DNA of 64,000 nt from Nephrocerus scutellatus (Eukaryota; Arthropoda; Insecta; Diptera; Pipunculidae). The position numbers and the translations under genes are program-made. The stretch covers positions 63,955,016-64,019,015 of the forward strand of contig OX352763.1 in NCBI GenBank assembly GCA_947095585.1. Reading direction: 5' to 3'. Each line of letters begins with the position of its first letter. Within the stretch, counting starts at the first letter, position 1. Under the pieces are notes generated by a model. That model searched no databases and had not been told where the DNA came from. It saw nothing but the letters and a program-made list of their open reading frames with translations. Positions 51,720 through 63,099 of the stretch are shown piece after piece.

Positions 51720-52850
51720 CAATTAAATTCCAAATTTGATCAACGAAGCAAAAAGAAAAATAAAAGCTAGTTCTTATTGAAGTTTTTGAAATAAGTTGAA
51801 TTCAACCAATGCTTAAAGGTGAGCTAAATGGAATTAGTCAAGAAGTGAAGGTGGAAAATGTGGTCTGGAAGGAAAAATTAAACAATTTGGTTGTAGAAAC
51901 GTATCCAGTTCTCCCGAGAAAACAATCAACAAAGCAGTAACAGAGTTATTACTGAATCATCTATCCAAAAAGGAATATTGAAGCCTCCTGCGTTCGATGG
52001 TGAGACTGCATTTGAAAATTTCAAAATCCAGTTTGGAGCTGCGGTACAACATAATGGATGTGCCGCTGAGGAACAACTTAATGCTCTAATACAAGCGCTA
52101 CGGGGTAAGGCAGCCGATGTTCTACAGAAGATGATTCCAGACGCAGATATGAGTTTTGGAAGAATCCTGAAAGAGTTGGACTTGCTTTACGGTCAGTGTC
52201 ACATGCAGAAGCTATGCAAAATACAGCTCCAGACGAAAAAAAACAGCGGGGAGAACGAATTCAAGATTTAAAAGGGGAAATAAATAAGCTAGCACGACAA
52301 GTCTATTTATCTATTCATTACATCCACAGTCAGACGGTATGGTTGAAAGGTTCAACAGAACGCTAGAAAAAACATCTGCGAAAAGAAGTTAATGATGGGA
52401 TATCGCAGCGCTGTACACAATACGATTAAAACTCACTAGCAATGGTCGTATTTGGCAGAGAACTTCGTCTACCATGCAACATTAAATCTGGATTACCACC
52501 AGTAGAGATGGTTACAACGAAAAACTAACACAAAGCATGATCGCTGTTCATGTTGCAGTAAGGAGCAACATAGTGGATGCCAGCAACACGCGATATGACC
52601 TGCGTGCAAACTGTGGACGATTTCAGAAAGCAGGCTTGGTCTGGCTTTACAATCTAAGGAGATGAAAAGGGAAATCTCCGAAATTACAGCAGTGTTGGGA
52701 AAGCCGTTACAAGATTATCGAAAGGATTAATGATTTAATTTGTCGGATTCAACAAAGTAAAATGAATGTTGTCTACATCGACACATTAACAAGGTATAAC
52801 GTCATAAAAAGTGCTGAATCTGTTCGAGGCTTGGTAATGCTACGGGGTAA
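51720..52850 (+). pseudogene. gypsy remnant, second copy, longer gag
   Basis: As 43130-44010 but with the gag leader retained. The frame 51978-52271 reads LKPPAFDGETAFENFKIQFG, ALRGKAADVLQKMIP and LDLLYGQCHMQKLCKI, then joins the integrase end (HPQSDGMVERFNRTLEK). A 44-bp deletion near 52393 lies between two GTTAATG words. Confidence 0.78.
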
Positions 52851-53236
52851 TGTGATGGCGGTGGGGGAATAACTATCTCTGACTGCGATCAAACACAAGA
52901 TGGCCGCCGGTAATTTTTCTCCAATTCAGGAAAAGCTGAACGATCGGGATAGTCCCTTCAAAGTAAGGTTGGCGCGAGACCAATAACCTCGCCCGTAAAA
53001 AAAACTTTTAAGGAATCCAAAAAAAGACACGGACACACTGATAAACGACGGCGACCACGCAACGAAAACGGCCAAACTAATTTCTATGGAACGTATGCTC
53101 ACTGTATAGAGCTCGAGTTGCACCCTTCGAGTGCGGGGCACGTTCACGCACCTACAGAGGATAATGAAAAAGAAGAATTCTTTGAATTAGTCGAACGAGT
53201 ACTTCATGCCTGCCCATAGTATGTTGTAAAAATTAT
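52850..53236 (+). mobile_element. RTE-like LINE 5' fragment, second copy
   Basis: Copy of 44015-44409, ending at AAAAATTATTCT before the family B T-run. Here the RTE-like sequence does not resume, because family B extends to its 5' end. Confidence 0.72.
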
Positions 53237-54990
53237 TCTTTTTTTTATAATTCGCGCACGCTTAAAGGGGTTCGAAACCTTATAATACTCCGCTATATGC
53301 TTGGCACAGCGTGGACGTTAATGAAAAGGAGGAGAAAAGATGAGATGTCTATGAGCTTGTGTCTTGAATGCCTGTGGATCATAGTGATGTGAAAAGACAG
53401 AGCTTGGCAGAGCATCCTACATTCGTGTTGTAAGAACGAAACCCTGAACTTAACTGTGCGTGTGTGTGTTTTAATTTAAGGAGAGGTGCCATGCAGCTGG
53501 CTATTTCTCTTGAGCGCCGCTGGAGGAAGAAGCGATAAAACAGTGACAAGCAGCAAGCGTTCATTTTATGTCCAAAAATTAAATGCGCAACACAAATGGT
53601 CGCGAGAAGCTAGACCGTGAACCGCAATGGTCTGTCGCGCCGAATATTTTTATTAGACAGCAGCATTGGAAGCGTTAAATTCTACTCGATTGTTTTCTCC
53701 CCAGTTTTATATGCTGTCTAGGTCAGAATTTAACGTGCTTAACATACGTAGTTGTTTGAGTACCACATGAGAAGTGGAGTGACGTTCCTCAAACTTATAT
53801 GAGAAGCTGAGAGTTCTGTCGTCAGCAAAAGAGTGAAAAGGATTATAAGTCACAGATAAGATATTATTTATCAATTAACATGAGACAGAGAGCCGGGGAC
53901 AAAACAGAGCCCTGGAGAACGCTGGCATTAAGGTGATGTACGTTCGAATTGAAACCGTCTTTGAAACTTGAATTGAGCGGTCCAAAACATAGCTTCTAAT
54001 CCAATGAAGCAGTTTATCACCGACACCAAAGGCAAGCATTTGGACAAAAGAGCTTGATGCCAAACTCTGTCAAATGCCTTAGAAATATCAAGTGCAATAG
54101 CTTTGCTTTCATCAAATTGATGCAAAGACCGGCTCCACTGTTCGGTGAGATATACCATCAAATCACCAGTGGAACGTTGCCCACGAAATCCGTACTGCCG
54201 GTCACTAAGGATTTCATTGGTTTCAAGATATTTCATGAGCTAAAAATTTATCAGCGTTTCCATTACCTTTGTAAAGAATGGATGTAAGTGCTATGGGTCG
54301 GTATGAAGAAGCAGACGACGGCTCGCCTTTTTTGGGTATGGGCTGGACAAAGGCTGTTTTCCAACTTCTCGGGAAGAGCCCAGAAGAATAGGATAGATGG
54401 AAAAGCCTACGCAATGGTAATGCCAGCTTGGAAGAACACCTCTTCAGAACTAATGGGGAAATACAATCTGGCCCAGCGGATTTGTGAATGTTGAGATCGT
54501 TTAAAACTGTAGTAACTGCACGAGTATGAATGAAGATCTGTCCCATAGAGGGTTCAATACTCGGGGGTGCAGGCGGCAACAATGCACAATCTGGAAGCGT
54601 GGAGCTAGCTGCAAAATGTGCAGCAAACAGATTGGCTTTGTCTTTAGAGTTGACTAGAGTGTCATTATAAATCAGCGTTGGAATGGACGACGAGGCTGTA
54701 TTTTTGATTCTTTTCGCGAATTATCAAAAATTTTTACTACCTTTGGGACATTGATAGACTTATCCCTGAAGGGGATAAACTTTCTCATACCAATAAGAAT
54801 GATGTTTGTGATTGCATCAGCGGCGGCATCCACGTTGTTATCGCGAAACAATAGCGACCAGTTAAAACTCCCAAAGAAGTTGTTAAGGCTGTCCCAATTG
54901 GCTTTCTCGTATTGCCAACAGTATGGCAAAATAAACACATAATATGTATCTCCTATAAGAGAATTTACATGAAAAATGTTCATTTTTATG
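53237..54990 (-). pseudogene. Family B LINE, antisense, RT half and 3' end
   Basis: Minus strand, from the right: linker (54983-54672, WDSLNNFFGSFNWSLLF, VVKIFDNSRKESKIQ), RT frames 54582-54223 (LNDLNIHKSAGPDCISPLVL, FVQPIPKKGEPSSASSYRPI), 54236-53928 (RQYGFRGQRSTGDLMVYL, ALDISKAFDRVWHQALL), the FADD region near 53830, a SINE fragment (53575-53658), the thumb and the 3' end with stem-loop and A-tail (53246-53320; T-run 53237-53248). It is the most complete family B copy here. Several frameshifts. Confidence 0.82.
53575..53658 (+). mobile_element. SINE 3' fragment in family B, second copy
   Basis: Duplicate of 44700-44785. Confidence 0.7.
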
Positions 54991-55010
54991 GGTTGCTTTT
55001 TTTAAAAGTT
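54940..55010 (+). mobile_element. Helentron-like 3' terminal fragment
   Basis: ACATAATATGTATCTCCTAT, AGAGAATTTACATGAAAAAT and ATTTTTATGGGTTGCTTTTT. It is the inverted counterpart of 57660-57730. Confidence 0.6.
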
Positions 55011-55012
55011 TT

Positions 55013-55699
55013 TTGAAGTGAAACTTTTTTACGGAGGGGGCAACAATTTTCACAGCGTTACACTGTTACTGCTCTGTTGTACACATTGGTTACACTGTTA
55101 TTCACTTTTGTTAATTTTATGCCTCGTTTTCTATAGTTATATTTATATGTATGTAACTATATATGTATATAACTACAAATATAACTATATATATATAAAT
55201 ACATATATTACTACGGCCACAGCTCCTATGGAAATTCTGGAATCTGGCCAATAGGGTCTCGAGTCTTGAGAGCCAAGTTATATCTCAAGCGATTCGTATG
55301 AAACTCGGAATGTAGGACTAATATGCAACTATAATATTTGATCCTATGGAAATTCTGTGATCTGGCCAATATGGTCTGGAGTTTTGGGAACTAAGCCATT
55401 TCTCAAGCGATTCGTATGAAACTCAGAATATAGTACTTAGATCCTACTATAAAACTGAGTCCTATGGAATTTCTGTTCTGGCAAATTGCCAATAGCGTCT
55501 GGAGTTTTGGGAACTAAGCCAAACTCGGAATATAGTACTTAGATCCTACTATAGGGTCTGGAATTTTTTGGAACTAAGCCATTTCTCATCGTCATCTTAT
55601 CTTTAATCGCTTTCCCTTGTCAGTAAAATTAAATATAAAAAAAAATCGGCCACAAAGTCAGTAAGGTTTCACTTCAACCGCGCGTAAAAGTTACACGCA
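55013..55699 (-). mobile_element. Satellite-bearing TIR element, short copy
   Basis: Inverted relative to 24260-27176. The plus strand begins TTGAAGTGAAACTTTTTTAC-GGAGGGGGC, passes an AT-rich part with (TA)n near 55135-55205, then three to four satellite monomers (55225-55590), and ends GGTTTCACTTCAACCGCGCG, ...GTTACACGCA (55699). It interrupts the family B endonuclease. Shared outer sequence on both sides sets the element limits. Confidence 0.65.
55225..55590 (-). repeat. Satellite monomers, three to four, antisense
   Basis: Words ATTCTGGAATCTGGCCAATA, CAAGCGATTCGTATGAAACT and GGAGTTTTGGGAACTAAGCC are the complement of the 24350-27022 monomer. They are more diverged from one another than the units of the long array. 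Confidence 0.82.
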
Positions 55700-55704
55700 A
55701 TCGT

Positions 55705-57235
55705 TTTGCTCTAACTGCGTGGTTTATTAGAGCCTAGAGGCGATAATACATTGACGGAGTAATTATCAGAACGAGAGGTAAGGAACAAGTCAAGGGTGTT
55801 TGCGGAATGATTTGCAATGTCAGGTATTCGTGTAGGCTCATTCACAAGCTGAGTAAGGTGATTTAAGTCAGCGAACAACTCAACATCCATTCCTACGGGT
55901 GTTGTCTGGCCAGAATGGCAAAGCCACCCAGAATTGTGTACATTGAAATCGCCCGCAATAGCGATTTCAGTGTTTTCATCAGTTATGACAATTCTTGAAA
56001 TTGAATCAGACAGTGCATCTATCTCGTGAAGAGTTGAAAATCTGTCTAAGTTGGGGCTTCTATAAAGAAATCAGTAGTGGATGTTGCGCCCCTGTACCAC
56101 TACTCTCAGCCATACGAAATTAAATTCCGCATTGGAACATTGGCTTAATTGAAGCAAAAGTGTGAACGCAACATCACTACGGACATAAATGGCGAGCCCG
56201 CGTCTTGGGAAAAATAATGGCAGAAAGCAATACCCAGGCAGATTTAAATCTGAAGTATCAGAATTCACAAGTACCTGAGTTTCGCTTAGTGCCAAAATTG
56301 CTGGACTGTGGAGATTTACATGGGTGAATACAGCGAAAAAATTCGTTCTAAGCCTAAGTAAGTTGCTGAGATCCACTCGGAAACTACACATAACTACACA
56401 AAACAAACACACAAAACACAACTTACCGCTTCTTTTAACCGACTTGAGAAGAGTATGCTTCAAATTGGATTATTAACATGAATTGTCGCCAGTGTTATGC
56501 CTTCACGACAAAATGAGTTAAATCACCAAAAGAAACAAACACTCAAAATCCGTTATTCTTAAAGCTAAAGAATTAGATCATAAACAAACTGCCGCATGAA
56601 AAACATACGACAGTTACGTTTCACATAATAGTATATTACATAACGAGCAAGGAAAGTGGAGTTTATCGTGCGAGGTCGGCAATCTAACGAGCACGATGAT
56701 CACTTTTCTGCAAGTCATGTACGCTAATTTTCTCGCGTCCAAACCGGTTTTTTTTTTGCTTAAACGAGAGAGAAGCAGAAATGTGAGAATGTGTGTTCGC
56801 TGTGACTGCAGTAAATAACAAAGAAATGAATTTTTCACGCGTCAAAACCGGTTTTTCTGCTAAATCGAGAGAGAAGCAGAAATCACAAATGACAAACAAA
56901 AGAGAATTCTTGCTCATGCGCAATGTGTTCGTTGAGGTTGTAGTAAATAACAAAAGACGTTTATATCATAACATAACTATTGTTGTTATGGGCTACTTTC
57001 GAGGCTAGTTTATAGCGTACGAAACAGTCACTTTCGGCTATGGGCGCGTGAAAATTCTTTAATTGCGCTGGTTATAATGGGGATCAACTGACGCACAAAC
57101 TGCACTTTACACTTGATCACGAGAACCGTTGGTTTAGCGCAACCACACAACGCGATGTAGTTGTGCACGACCGTGCACAGTGGCGTTTGGGAGACAACTG
57201 ATTCATCGGAGTCCGATGACTTGCAGGAATGACCG
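55705..57235 (-). pseudogene. Family B LINE, antisense, endonuclease and 5' UTR
   Basis: The frame 56463-56071 (130 codons) reads LLRLRTNFFAVFTHVNL, PAILALSETQVLVNSDTSDL and RRGLAIYVRSDVAFTL, the N-terminal half of a LINE endonuclease. The rest (to 55705) is in other frames and carries the complement of the GDFN and SDHA regions. The sequence 56560-57235 matches 4380-4500 in part and is taken as the 5' UTR. The satellite element 55013-55699 separates this from the RT half. Confidence 0.75.
56728..56950. repeat. Tandem duplication in family B 5' UTR
   Basis: Two ~125-bp units: AAACCGGTTTTTTTTTTGCT...CGAGAGAGAAGCAGAAATGT and AAAACCGGTTTTTCTGCT...CGAGAGAGAAGCAGAAATCA, each followed by GTGTTCG and AGTAAATAACAAA. 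Repeated 5' UTR units often carry LINE promoter function; that role is only inferred. Confidence 0.65.
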
Positions 57236-57655
57236 TATGACGAGAGTAAGAGGGACCGCCGAGTGTGGACGTCGTAACATAATTTGCCTAAGAGTAGTAA
57301 AATTACATGAATATAGCTTTTAGCTTCAAATAAGTAATAGTAAATGAATTTTGAAAGTATAGTAAAGGATTAATAAAAATTACATATATAGTGGCTAAAA
57401 CTTTTCCCTTTCTTCTAAAAAACCTGCAGAGTAAGATAACGCCTGCAGGGGATATAGAAATACGAACTATAGAAACCTCTTCGAAAATTTCTGAACTTAA
57501 TAAAATGTCACCTCCACATCCTGACCAATTGGATAGCAACTACCAACAATGTCAAAAAATGCCTCAATACGTTTCGTAGGGTAATTAAATAAAATAGTAA
57601 AATAAAATAATGAAAGTCTTGAAATAGGAAGATATGTAAAAATGTCAATTTTACT
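57236..57655 (+). other. Short open frame of unknown origin in unassigned DNA
   Basis: ATG at 57391 opens 62 codons to 57579: FPFLLKNLQSKITPAGDIEI, SELNKMSPPHPDQL and a stop after PQYVS. Composition is coding-like but no domain is recognised. It could be a small exon or part of an element. The rest of the stretch is AT-rich. Confidence 0.25.
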
Positions 57656-57659
57656 TTTT

Positions 57660-57910
57660 TAAAAAAAAGCAACCCATAAAAATTAACATTTTTCATGTAA
57701 ATTCTCCAATAGGAGATACATATTATGTGTTTAAATTTTAAAGGAAATCGGGTTAATTTTAAAAAAAATCTGTATGGGGCCTTAGACCCCTGGGCCGGGA
57801 GTCTCCAAAATTTCTACAAAAAGTGTTCTCCATCGGAGATACACATGTATATAAAATTTGAAGAAAATCGGGTAAGTTTTGTAAAATATTTGTATGGGAA
57901 CCCCCCCACC
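57660..57910 (-). mobile_element. Helentron-like repeat, 3' part, antisense
   Basis: Inverted right terminus (AGCAACCCATAAAAATTAAC, TGTAAATTCTCC), then two ~118-bp units ending near TTGTATGGGAACCCCCC (57905). Confidence 0.65.
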
Positions 57911-58914
57911 ACCCAAAAAAACACTATCTATTTAAACTTTAAAAACAAACAAACAAAAATCACCTGTCCAAAAAACAAATAAAATTAAAAGAAAAAACTA
58001 CAGACAAAGTTTTACCAAAAGAGGACAACAATACCACATATATATGCAGATAATTTTTTACATTTCATATTTTTCGTATTCTATTTTACAAAAAAAAAAG
58101 TGGAGGTGTGGGCACAACACTACTTTCTTTTACGGACGGGACCGGTATCTTCAGTAAATGTATATTAAATTTATTAAATTCTCTATATTAACTTCGCGTG
58201 CACGTGACTGGCTGGGTGGCTGGCTGGTCAGATTTTCTGATCAATTTTTAACCCACTTCCCATAGCTCGATTTTATTGAAATTTTGCACACATGTATATT
58301 TCCGGTGACAATACTTTCTATTTCGGACCTCGGGGTCGGGGGCTCCCATACAAATATTTTAAAAAATTTACCCGATTTTTTTAAAATTTTATACAAATGT
58401 GTATAAATGCTGTAAAACCCTTTTTGTAAATTTTTTGGAGAGATCGGGCCGCTGGGTCGGGGGGGGGGGCCTCCATACAAATTTTATGAAAAAAGTTCCC
58501 GATTTTCTTCAAATTTTATACGCATGTGTATCTCCGATGGACAAAACTTTTTGTAAATTTTTTGAAGCGATCGGGGGGCACCCATACAATTTTTTTTAAA
58601 TTATCAATTTTTAACGCACTTCCTAAAATCCGATTTTCCTGAAATTTTGTACACATGTGTATTTCCAGTGACAATAAATTCTTTTAAAATTTACCCGATT
58701 TTTTTCAAATTTTACACACATGTGTATACCCAATAAACAATACTTTTTCTATAATTTGGTAGTGATCGGGCCCCGGGATCGGCCGCAAGGCCCTTATACA
58801 TTTTTTTAAATATCTTGAAGTGGCATCAGATACCGTCGTACTTCAATGACTGTGTGCGGTTTATGCTGCGCAGTCGGCTGCGCTGCTTGATTTTGGTGGT
58901 GGAGAGAGCTCACG

Positions 58915-59350
58915 CACAAATGAACCCAGCAAATGAAACGAGACATAAATGTTTTATGCTTAATTCAACTTACTTACTTATTTACTGAATTGCATTTTTA
59001 TTGATGTCGTTTTTTGTTGTCGATATCAACTTACAGATAGAACAACAAGTTTTCACAATATTCTGTCATTTGGCGTTTTCATAAATTAGTTCAGAGCAGT
59101 CAAAGAGTTCTAAAGAAAAATGCTCGTGTTTCTTATTTGCTCAGATTATGAGCATGCTCTAACTCTAAGTGCTCAGAATAAAATGATCTGAGCATTTTCA
59201 AATTTGACATCTGATATCAAATGTCTCTTTCGATTATTTTCTCCTACAATAAAAAAATAAAAAATGACCTAGGATCGAGGGGCTCCCATATCAATTTCTG
59301 CGATTAGAGAATTTAGATGAAAAATTTTAATTTTTATGGGTTGTTTTTTT
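58915..59350 (+). repeat. 400-bp block, first of tandem pair
   Basis: Starts AAATGAACCCAGCAAATGAA and ends with the right terminus. It matches 59625-60050 in direct orientation (offset ~705 bp) and 35440-35870 inverted. Confidence 0.82.
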
Positions 59351-59624
59351 TTGTTTGCTATTGCAATTATTGCTGTGTTTTGTTGTGGTTTTTTTTATTT
59401 TTGTCGATGCGCAGCACGTCCGATCGCGACCGACCACTATCGTCTTGAAGAATCACTAATGAACCGATCTAAAACATGTGTTGGCCAGTTTGCCATTTGT
59501 GTCGACGTTGTATTTCGGTGAGATATTCGAGCGATTCCAAAAGACTTGTAATTGTTGTTGGATCAATTGTAATCTCGACAATCTGTTTGTACGTAAGTCG
59601 AGCAGAGAAATCTTAGCTCAGGCA

Positions 59625-60050
59625 CAAATGAACCCAGCAAGTGAAACGAGACAAATGTTTTATGCTTAATTCAACTTACTTACTTATTTACTGAATTGTA
59701 TTTTTATTGATGTCGTTTTTTGTTGTCGATATCAACTTACAGATAGAACAAGTTTTCACAATATTCTGTCATTTCGCGTTTTCATAAATTAGTTCAGAGC
59801 AGTCAAAGAGTTCTCAAGAAAAATGCTCGTGTTTCGTATTTGCTCAGAGTATGAGCGTGCTCTAAGTGCTCAGAATAAAATGATCTGAGCTTTTTCAATT
59901 TTAACATCTGATGTCAAATGTTTGTTTCGATGATTTTCTCCTACAATAAAAAAAAATGACCCACGATCGAGGGGCTCCCATATGAATTTCTGCGATTAGA
60001 GAATTAGGATGAAAAATTTTAATTTTTATGGGTTGTTTTTTTTTCAATTC
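59625..60050 (+). repeat. 400-bp block, second of tandem pair
   Basis: AAATGAACCCAGCAAGTGAA to TTTTTATGGGTTGTTTTTTT. Small indels versus the first block (for example ACAACAAG versus ACAAG). The spacer 59351-59624 encodes no recognised product. Confidence 0.82.
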
Positions 60051-60409
60051 TTTTTTTTTTTTTTTTAATTTTATTTTTTTTAATTTTGTTTTGTTTAAAT
60101 TTCTTTTGCACTTTACAGATTTCTACTAATTGCTATACTTTTTGAGTTATTTGCAAAAACTCGAAAAACTGTCTAAGTAAACTGTCACTTCCGGCTGTCA
60201 GATTTCCATCCGATAAGTTCAGCCGTCTTTGCTGCAGAGTGGACACATACAGACAGACAGAGATTTGTTTATTTTAGCTTTTTCTGACTCGGTAATGGGT
60301 AAATCTGCAAAACTCCCAAGTTCGAAAATTTTCATGAAAAAGAAAAGGAGAGAGCTAAAAACAACACTTATTTGCTTATAATCTATCATTTCATATCACC
60401 TTTCATTTG

Positions 60410-60595
60410 ATACCAATATTTAAGCCCACCCACTTTAAAACTTTAATGAGAAAGTTATTTTTTGGATCTAACTCTGTCGAGGGGGGTTGGATTGAATCCA
60501 ATTTTTTATAAGATGAAAGGTATTTTTATTACGTTTTATATGATACCAATTAACCCCTAACATTCATCAAACCTCTTATAAAAATTCATTTTAAA
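60410..60595. repeat. ~190-bp direct repeat, left copy
   Basis: CTTTCATTTGATACCAATAT, TAAGCCCACCCACTTTAAAA, CTAACTCTGTCGAGGGGGGT and ATGAAAGGTATTTTTATTAC recur at 61318-61520 in the same orientation, with ~15% visible differences and a small insertion in the right copy. Confidence 0.75.
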
Positions 60596-60631
60596 AAAAA
60601 AGTCAAGTTAAGCAATCCGGGAGTGCCGACA

Positions 60632-61192
60632 GAAGTGAAAATTCATAAGCAGAGAGAATATGCGCATGCGCTGAATTTTTAAGTTCGCCAAAATGCCAAC
60701 ATGCAAAATGCCTACAAGATGTCTAACGCATATGGGGCAATGCTATGTTCACAAATTAATTTTCTGTATTTATAAGCCATCCATCTACTGTCAAGTTAGG
60801 TACCACTGAACTAGTCCTATACAAAAAACTCAAATTCCACTGAACACCACACAATGCACGCAGCAGAGGCAAAACACAGACACAGCCTCTACCACCTCTG
60901 CGACACAGTTCTTTTATGCCTCAATCAAGTTCGTTTGTGCGTTAACTACAAATAACTATGTGCTACCATCTACTATTGTTTTTGATTTCATGTGTAAACT
61001 GGATTGTGTCCTTACTAACAGAAAATAGCACTATACTAGCATCTTCTTATTTTTAATTTAAGTGAGTTGGTTGGTTTGTGTATTAACTACAGCATACACA
61101 CACTATAGCTGCGTCTCGTAACCATGTCACGAGTTCAGAGATTTTATCTCATCTTAAAATATGCGTACCGCGCTAAAAGAAGTTTTCACTTC
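60632..61192. mobile_element. Possible short inverted-repeat element
   Basis: Begins GAAGTGAAAATTC and ends GAAGTTTTCACTTC, an inverted pair on GAAGTGAAAA. The inner right side has CGTACCGCGC and ATCTCATCTTAAAATATG, reminiscent of the ACGCGCGG and GATGAGAT words beside the left end of the satellite-bearing element. No target duplication seen. It could be a non-autonomous relative. Confidence 0.35.
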
Positions 61193-61317
61193 AATAATCA
61201 TCGAAATATCACTCAATTATACGAAATACCACATGAACCGGGTACAACTTGATCAAACTTTCGTTTAAGCTGGCCCACGCCCATAACAAAGTACGGCTGT
61301 TTAGAACTTATTTTCAG

Positions 61318-61520
61318 CTTTCATTTTATACCAATATTTAAGCCCACCCACTTTAAAAAACGCCCCCAGCTAAACCTTAATAAGAAAGTAATTTTTTGAA
61401 TATAACTCTGTCGAGGGGGTCAACTTTTTATAAAATGAAAGGTATTTTTATTACCTTTTATATAATACCAATTAACCCCCTAACATCAATCAAACCACTT
61501 AGAAAAATGAATTTTCAAAA
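61318..61520. repeat. ~190-bp direct repeat, right copy
   Basis: Second copy of 60410-60595, about 910 bp away, flanking the 60632-61192 segment. Confidence 0.75.
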
Positions 61521-61714
61521 ACCAACTCAAAACTTTCGAAGCTCTCTCTCCTAAACCCCACCACATATTTGAGGGGTGGGAGTAGGGCGGGGGTTGGTAG
61601 GGTGTTAAAAGGTCAAAATACCGTAAAATGCTATAATACAAATTTGCAGTTTAAACTTTCCTTTTTAATTTTCAGTACTTCGTCCCTTTGCTCTTTGTTT
61701 ATTTGTAGCTATTT

Positions 61715-61739
61715 TTAAATTGCCTATATTAACTTCGCG
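61715..61739 (+). mobile_element. Helentron-like left terminus, truncated by RTE-like LINE
   Basis: TTTTTAAATTGCCTATATTA then ACTTCGCG, where the RTE-like 5' end starts. Only the first ~25 bp remain on this side. Confidence 0.55.
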
Positions 61740-62932
61740 GCGGTCAGCGATTAGCAGAATAGGGGGAATAAAACAGAATGCTCTAGAGTTGCAGGTGGCC
61801 ATAACTTTCTCTGACTGGTGGAAGTGCGATCAAGCCTCCACGTGGTGGCCGCCGGTAATTTTCCTCCAATGCAGGAAAATCGGAATAATCGGGCTAGTTC
61901 CTTCAAAGTAAGGGTGACACAAGGCCAACAACCTCGCCCGTAAAAAGTTATTATTACGGAACCCAAAATCAGCCTCGGATACACTGATGAAAGACGACGA
62001 CCACGGCAACGAAAACGGCTAAACGATTTAAGAATTTTCTCATGGAACGTAGACAAGCACAGCAGCTGGCCGATACCCTAAATATAAGGCTGACATAACA
62101 GCAATCCAGGAGATGCGGTGGACGGGGAATGGTGTCTTACAAAAATCAGGATATGACATATATTACAGCTGTCGAGCAAGAAATCATGTGCTCGGGTGGG
62201 GTTTCTAGTCAGCAAAAGAATGAAACCCACCGTTGTCGGTTTTAAAGCAATAAATGAACGGCTATGCACCCTTCGTGTGCTGGGCCAATTTAAAAACAAT
62301 AGCCTCATAAACGCTCACGCATCTACAGAGAAATCCCCAGATAATGAAAAAGAAGAATTCTTTGAATCAGTCGAACGGGAACTCCATGCCTGCCCTCAGT
62401 ATGATGTAAAAATCATTCTGGGGGATATGAATGCTAAAATAGGCACAGAGCCGTATTTAGGCATTACATTGGCACCCATAGCTTACACGAGAACACTAAT
62501 GAGAATGACAGTGGAAAACGAGTCATAAAGATGCAGGAAGCAATAATTTGGTCGTTTCGAGTACATGGTTTGCGCGTAAAAACATCCACAAAGCCACGGT
62601 ATCTCGTGATGGAGCCACTCGCAACCAGATAGACCACGTGTTGATAGACCCCCGCCACAACCCAAACCTGATGACGGTACGAACGTACCGAAGTGCCAAC
62701 GTCGACTCGTACCACTATCTTGTTGGTATGGTGCTCCGAGCGCGGATTGCATCATCACGAAAGATGCATCCGCGAATCAGATTCGAGTCAACACGGCTGC
62801 CCTTCGCAACGAAGAGACCAGACACAACTACGGCCAAGTGATAGGACTCACCCTAAATGCAGGAAGAGTAAGTCCTGGGGCTGAGATATCAGGCGTAGAA
62901 GAGAAATGGAAACTCTTTAAAAAATACTTTCA
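61740..62932 (+). pseudogene. RTE-like LINE (family C), 5' part
   Basis: Starts GCGGTCAGCGATTAGCAG, like 30731. 5' UTR then endonuclease pieces: AIQEMRWTGNGVLQKSGY, FLVSKRMKPTVVGFKAINER, LINAHASTEKSP, ILGDMNAKIGTEP, RNQIDHVLIDPRHNPNLM and SYHYLVGMVLRARIASS. Ends within the linker at KWKLF (62930), where another LINE begins. Several small deletions. Two independent copies starting at the same base define the true 5' end. Confidence 0.8.
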
Positions 62933-62935
62933 CTT

Positions 62936-63099
62936 TCATGAGTTTCTCGTGAGGAGTTGTTGGGATCTCCCATCGGGCGCGTCCCCAGGTGGCGGATAGG
63001 GGAATGCCCTCACCGGCTTGCCGGCAGGTAGGTGGGAAATAAAATACCACCCGTGGACCAAAACCAACTAGGGGTGGTACCCCGATATAACTAACTGCA
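62936..63099 (+). promoter_or_regulatory. 5' UTR of a jockey-like LINE (family F)
   Basis: GC-rich leader before ORF1: TCATGAGTTTCTCGTGAGG, CCCCAGGTGGCGGATAGGGG and CGGCTTGCCGGCAGG. Such GC-rich leaders with a CCAGGTGGCGGAT word are known for several insect LINEs, where they act as internal promoter. The start abuts a truncated RTE-like copy at ~62933, so this is a 5' full-length insertion. Confidence 0.6.

Larger units (their letters stand above)
50056..54000. repeat. Composite segmental duplication, copy 2
   Basis: Direct repeat of 41465-45130 (offset 8590-8591 bp over most of the length). It contains in the same order the Helentron-like end, family B fragment, SINE, gypsy remnant, RTE-like tip and antisense family B 3' half. 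Near 54000 it diverges from copy 1, and here family B continues to its 5' end. Confidence 0.82.
58165..60050 (+). mobile_element. Helentron-like element, long form
   Basis: Left terminus TTAAATTCTCTATATTAACT (58172), CACTTCCCATAGCTCGATTT, then five ~118-bp units (58300-58790), a unique middle (58800-58915), the 400-bp block 58915-59300 and the right terminus GAGAATTTAGATGAAAAATT / TTTTTATGGGTTGTTTTTTT (59305-59350). A second block plus terminus follows at 59620-60050, so the right part is present twice. The same order appears inverted at 35431-36775. No Rep/helicase coding sequence, so non-autonomous. Confidence 0.65.
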
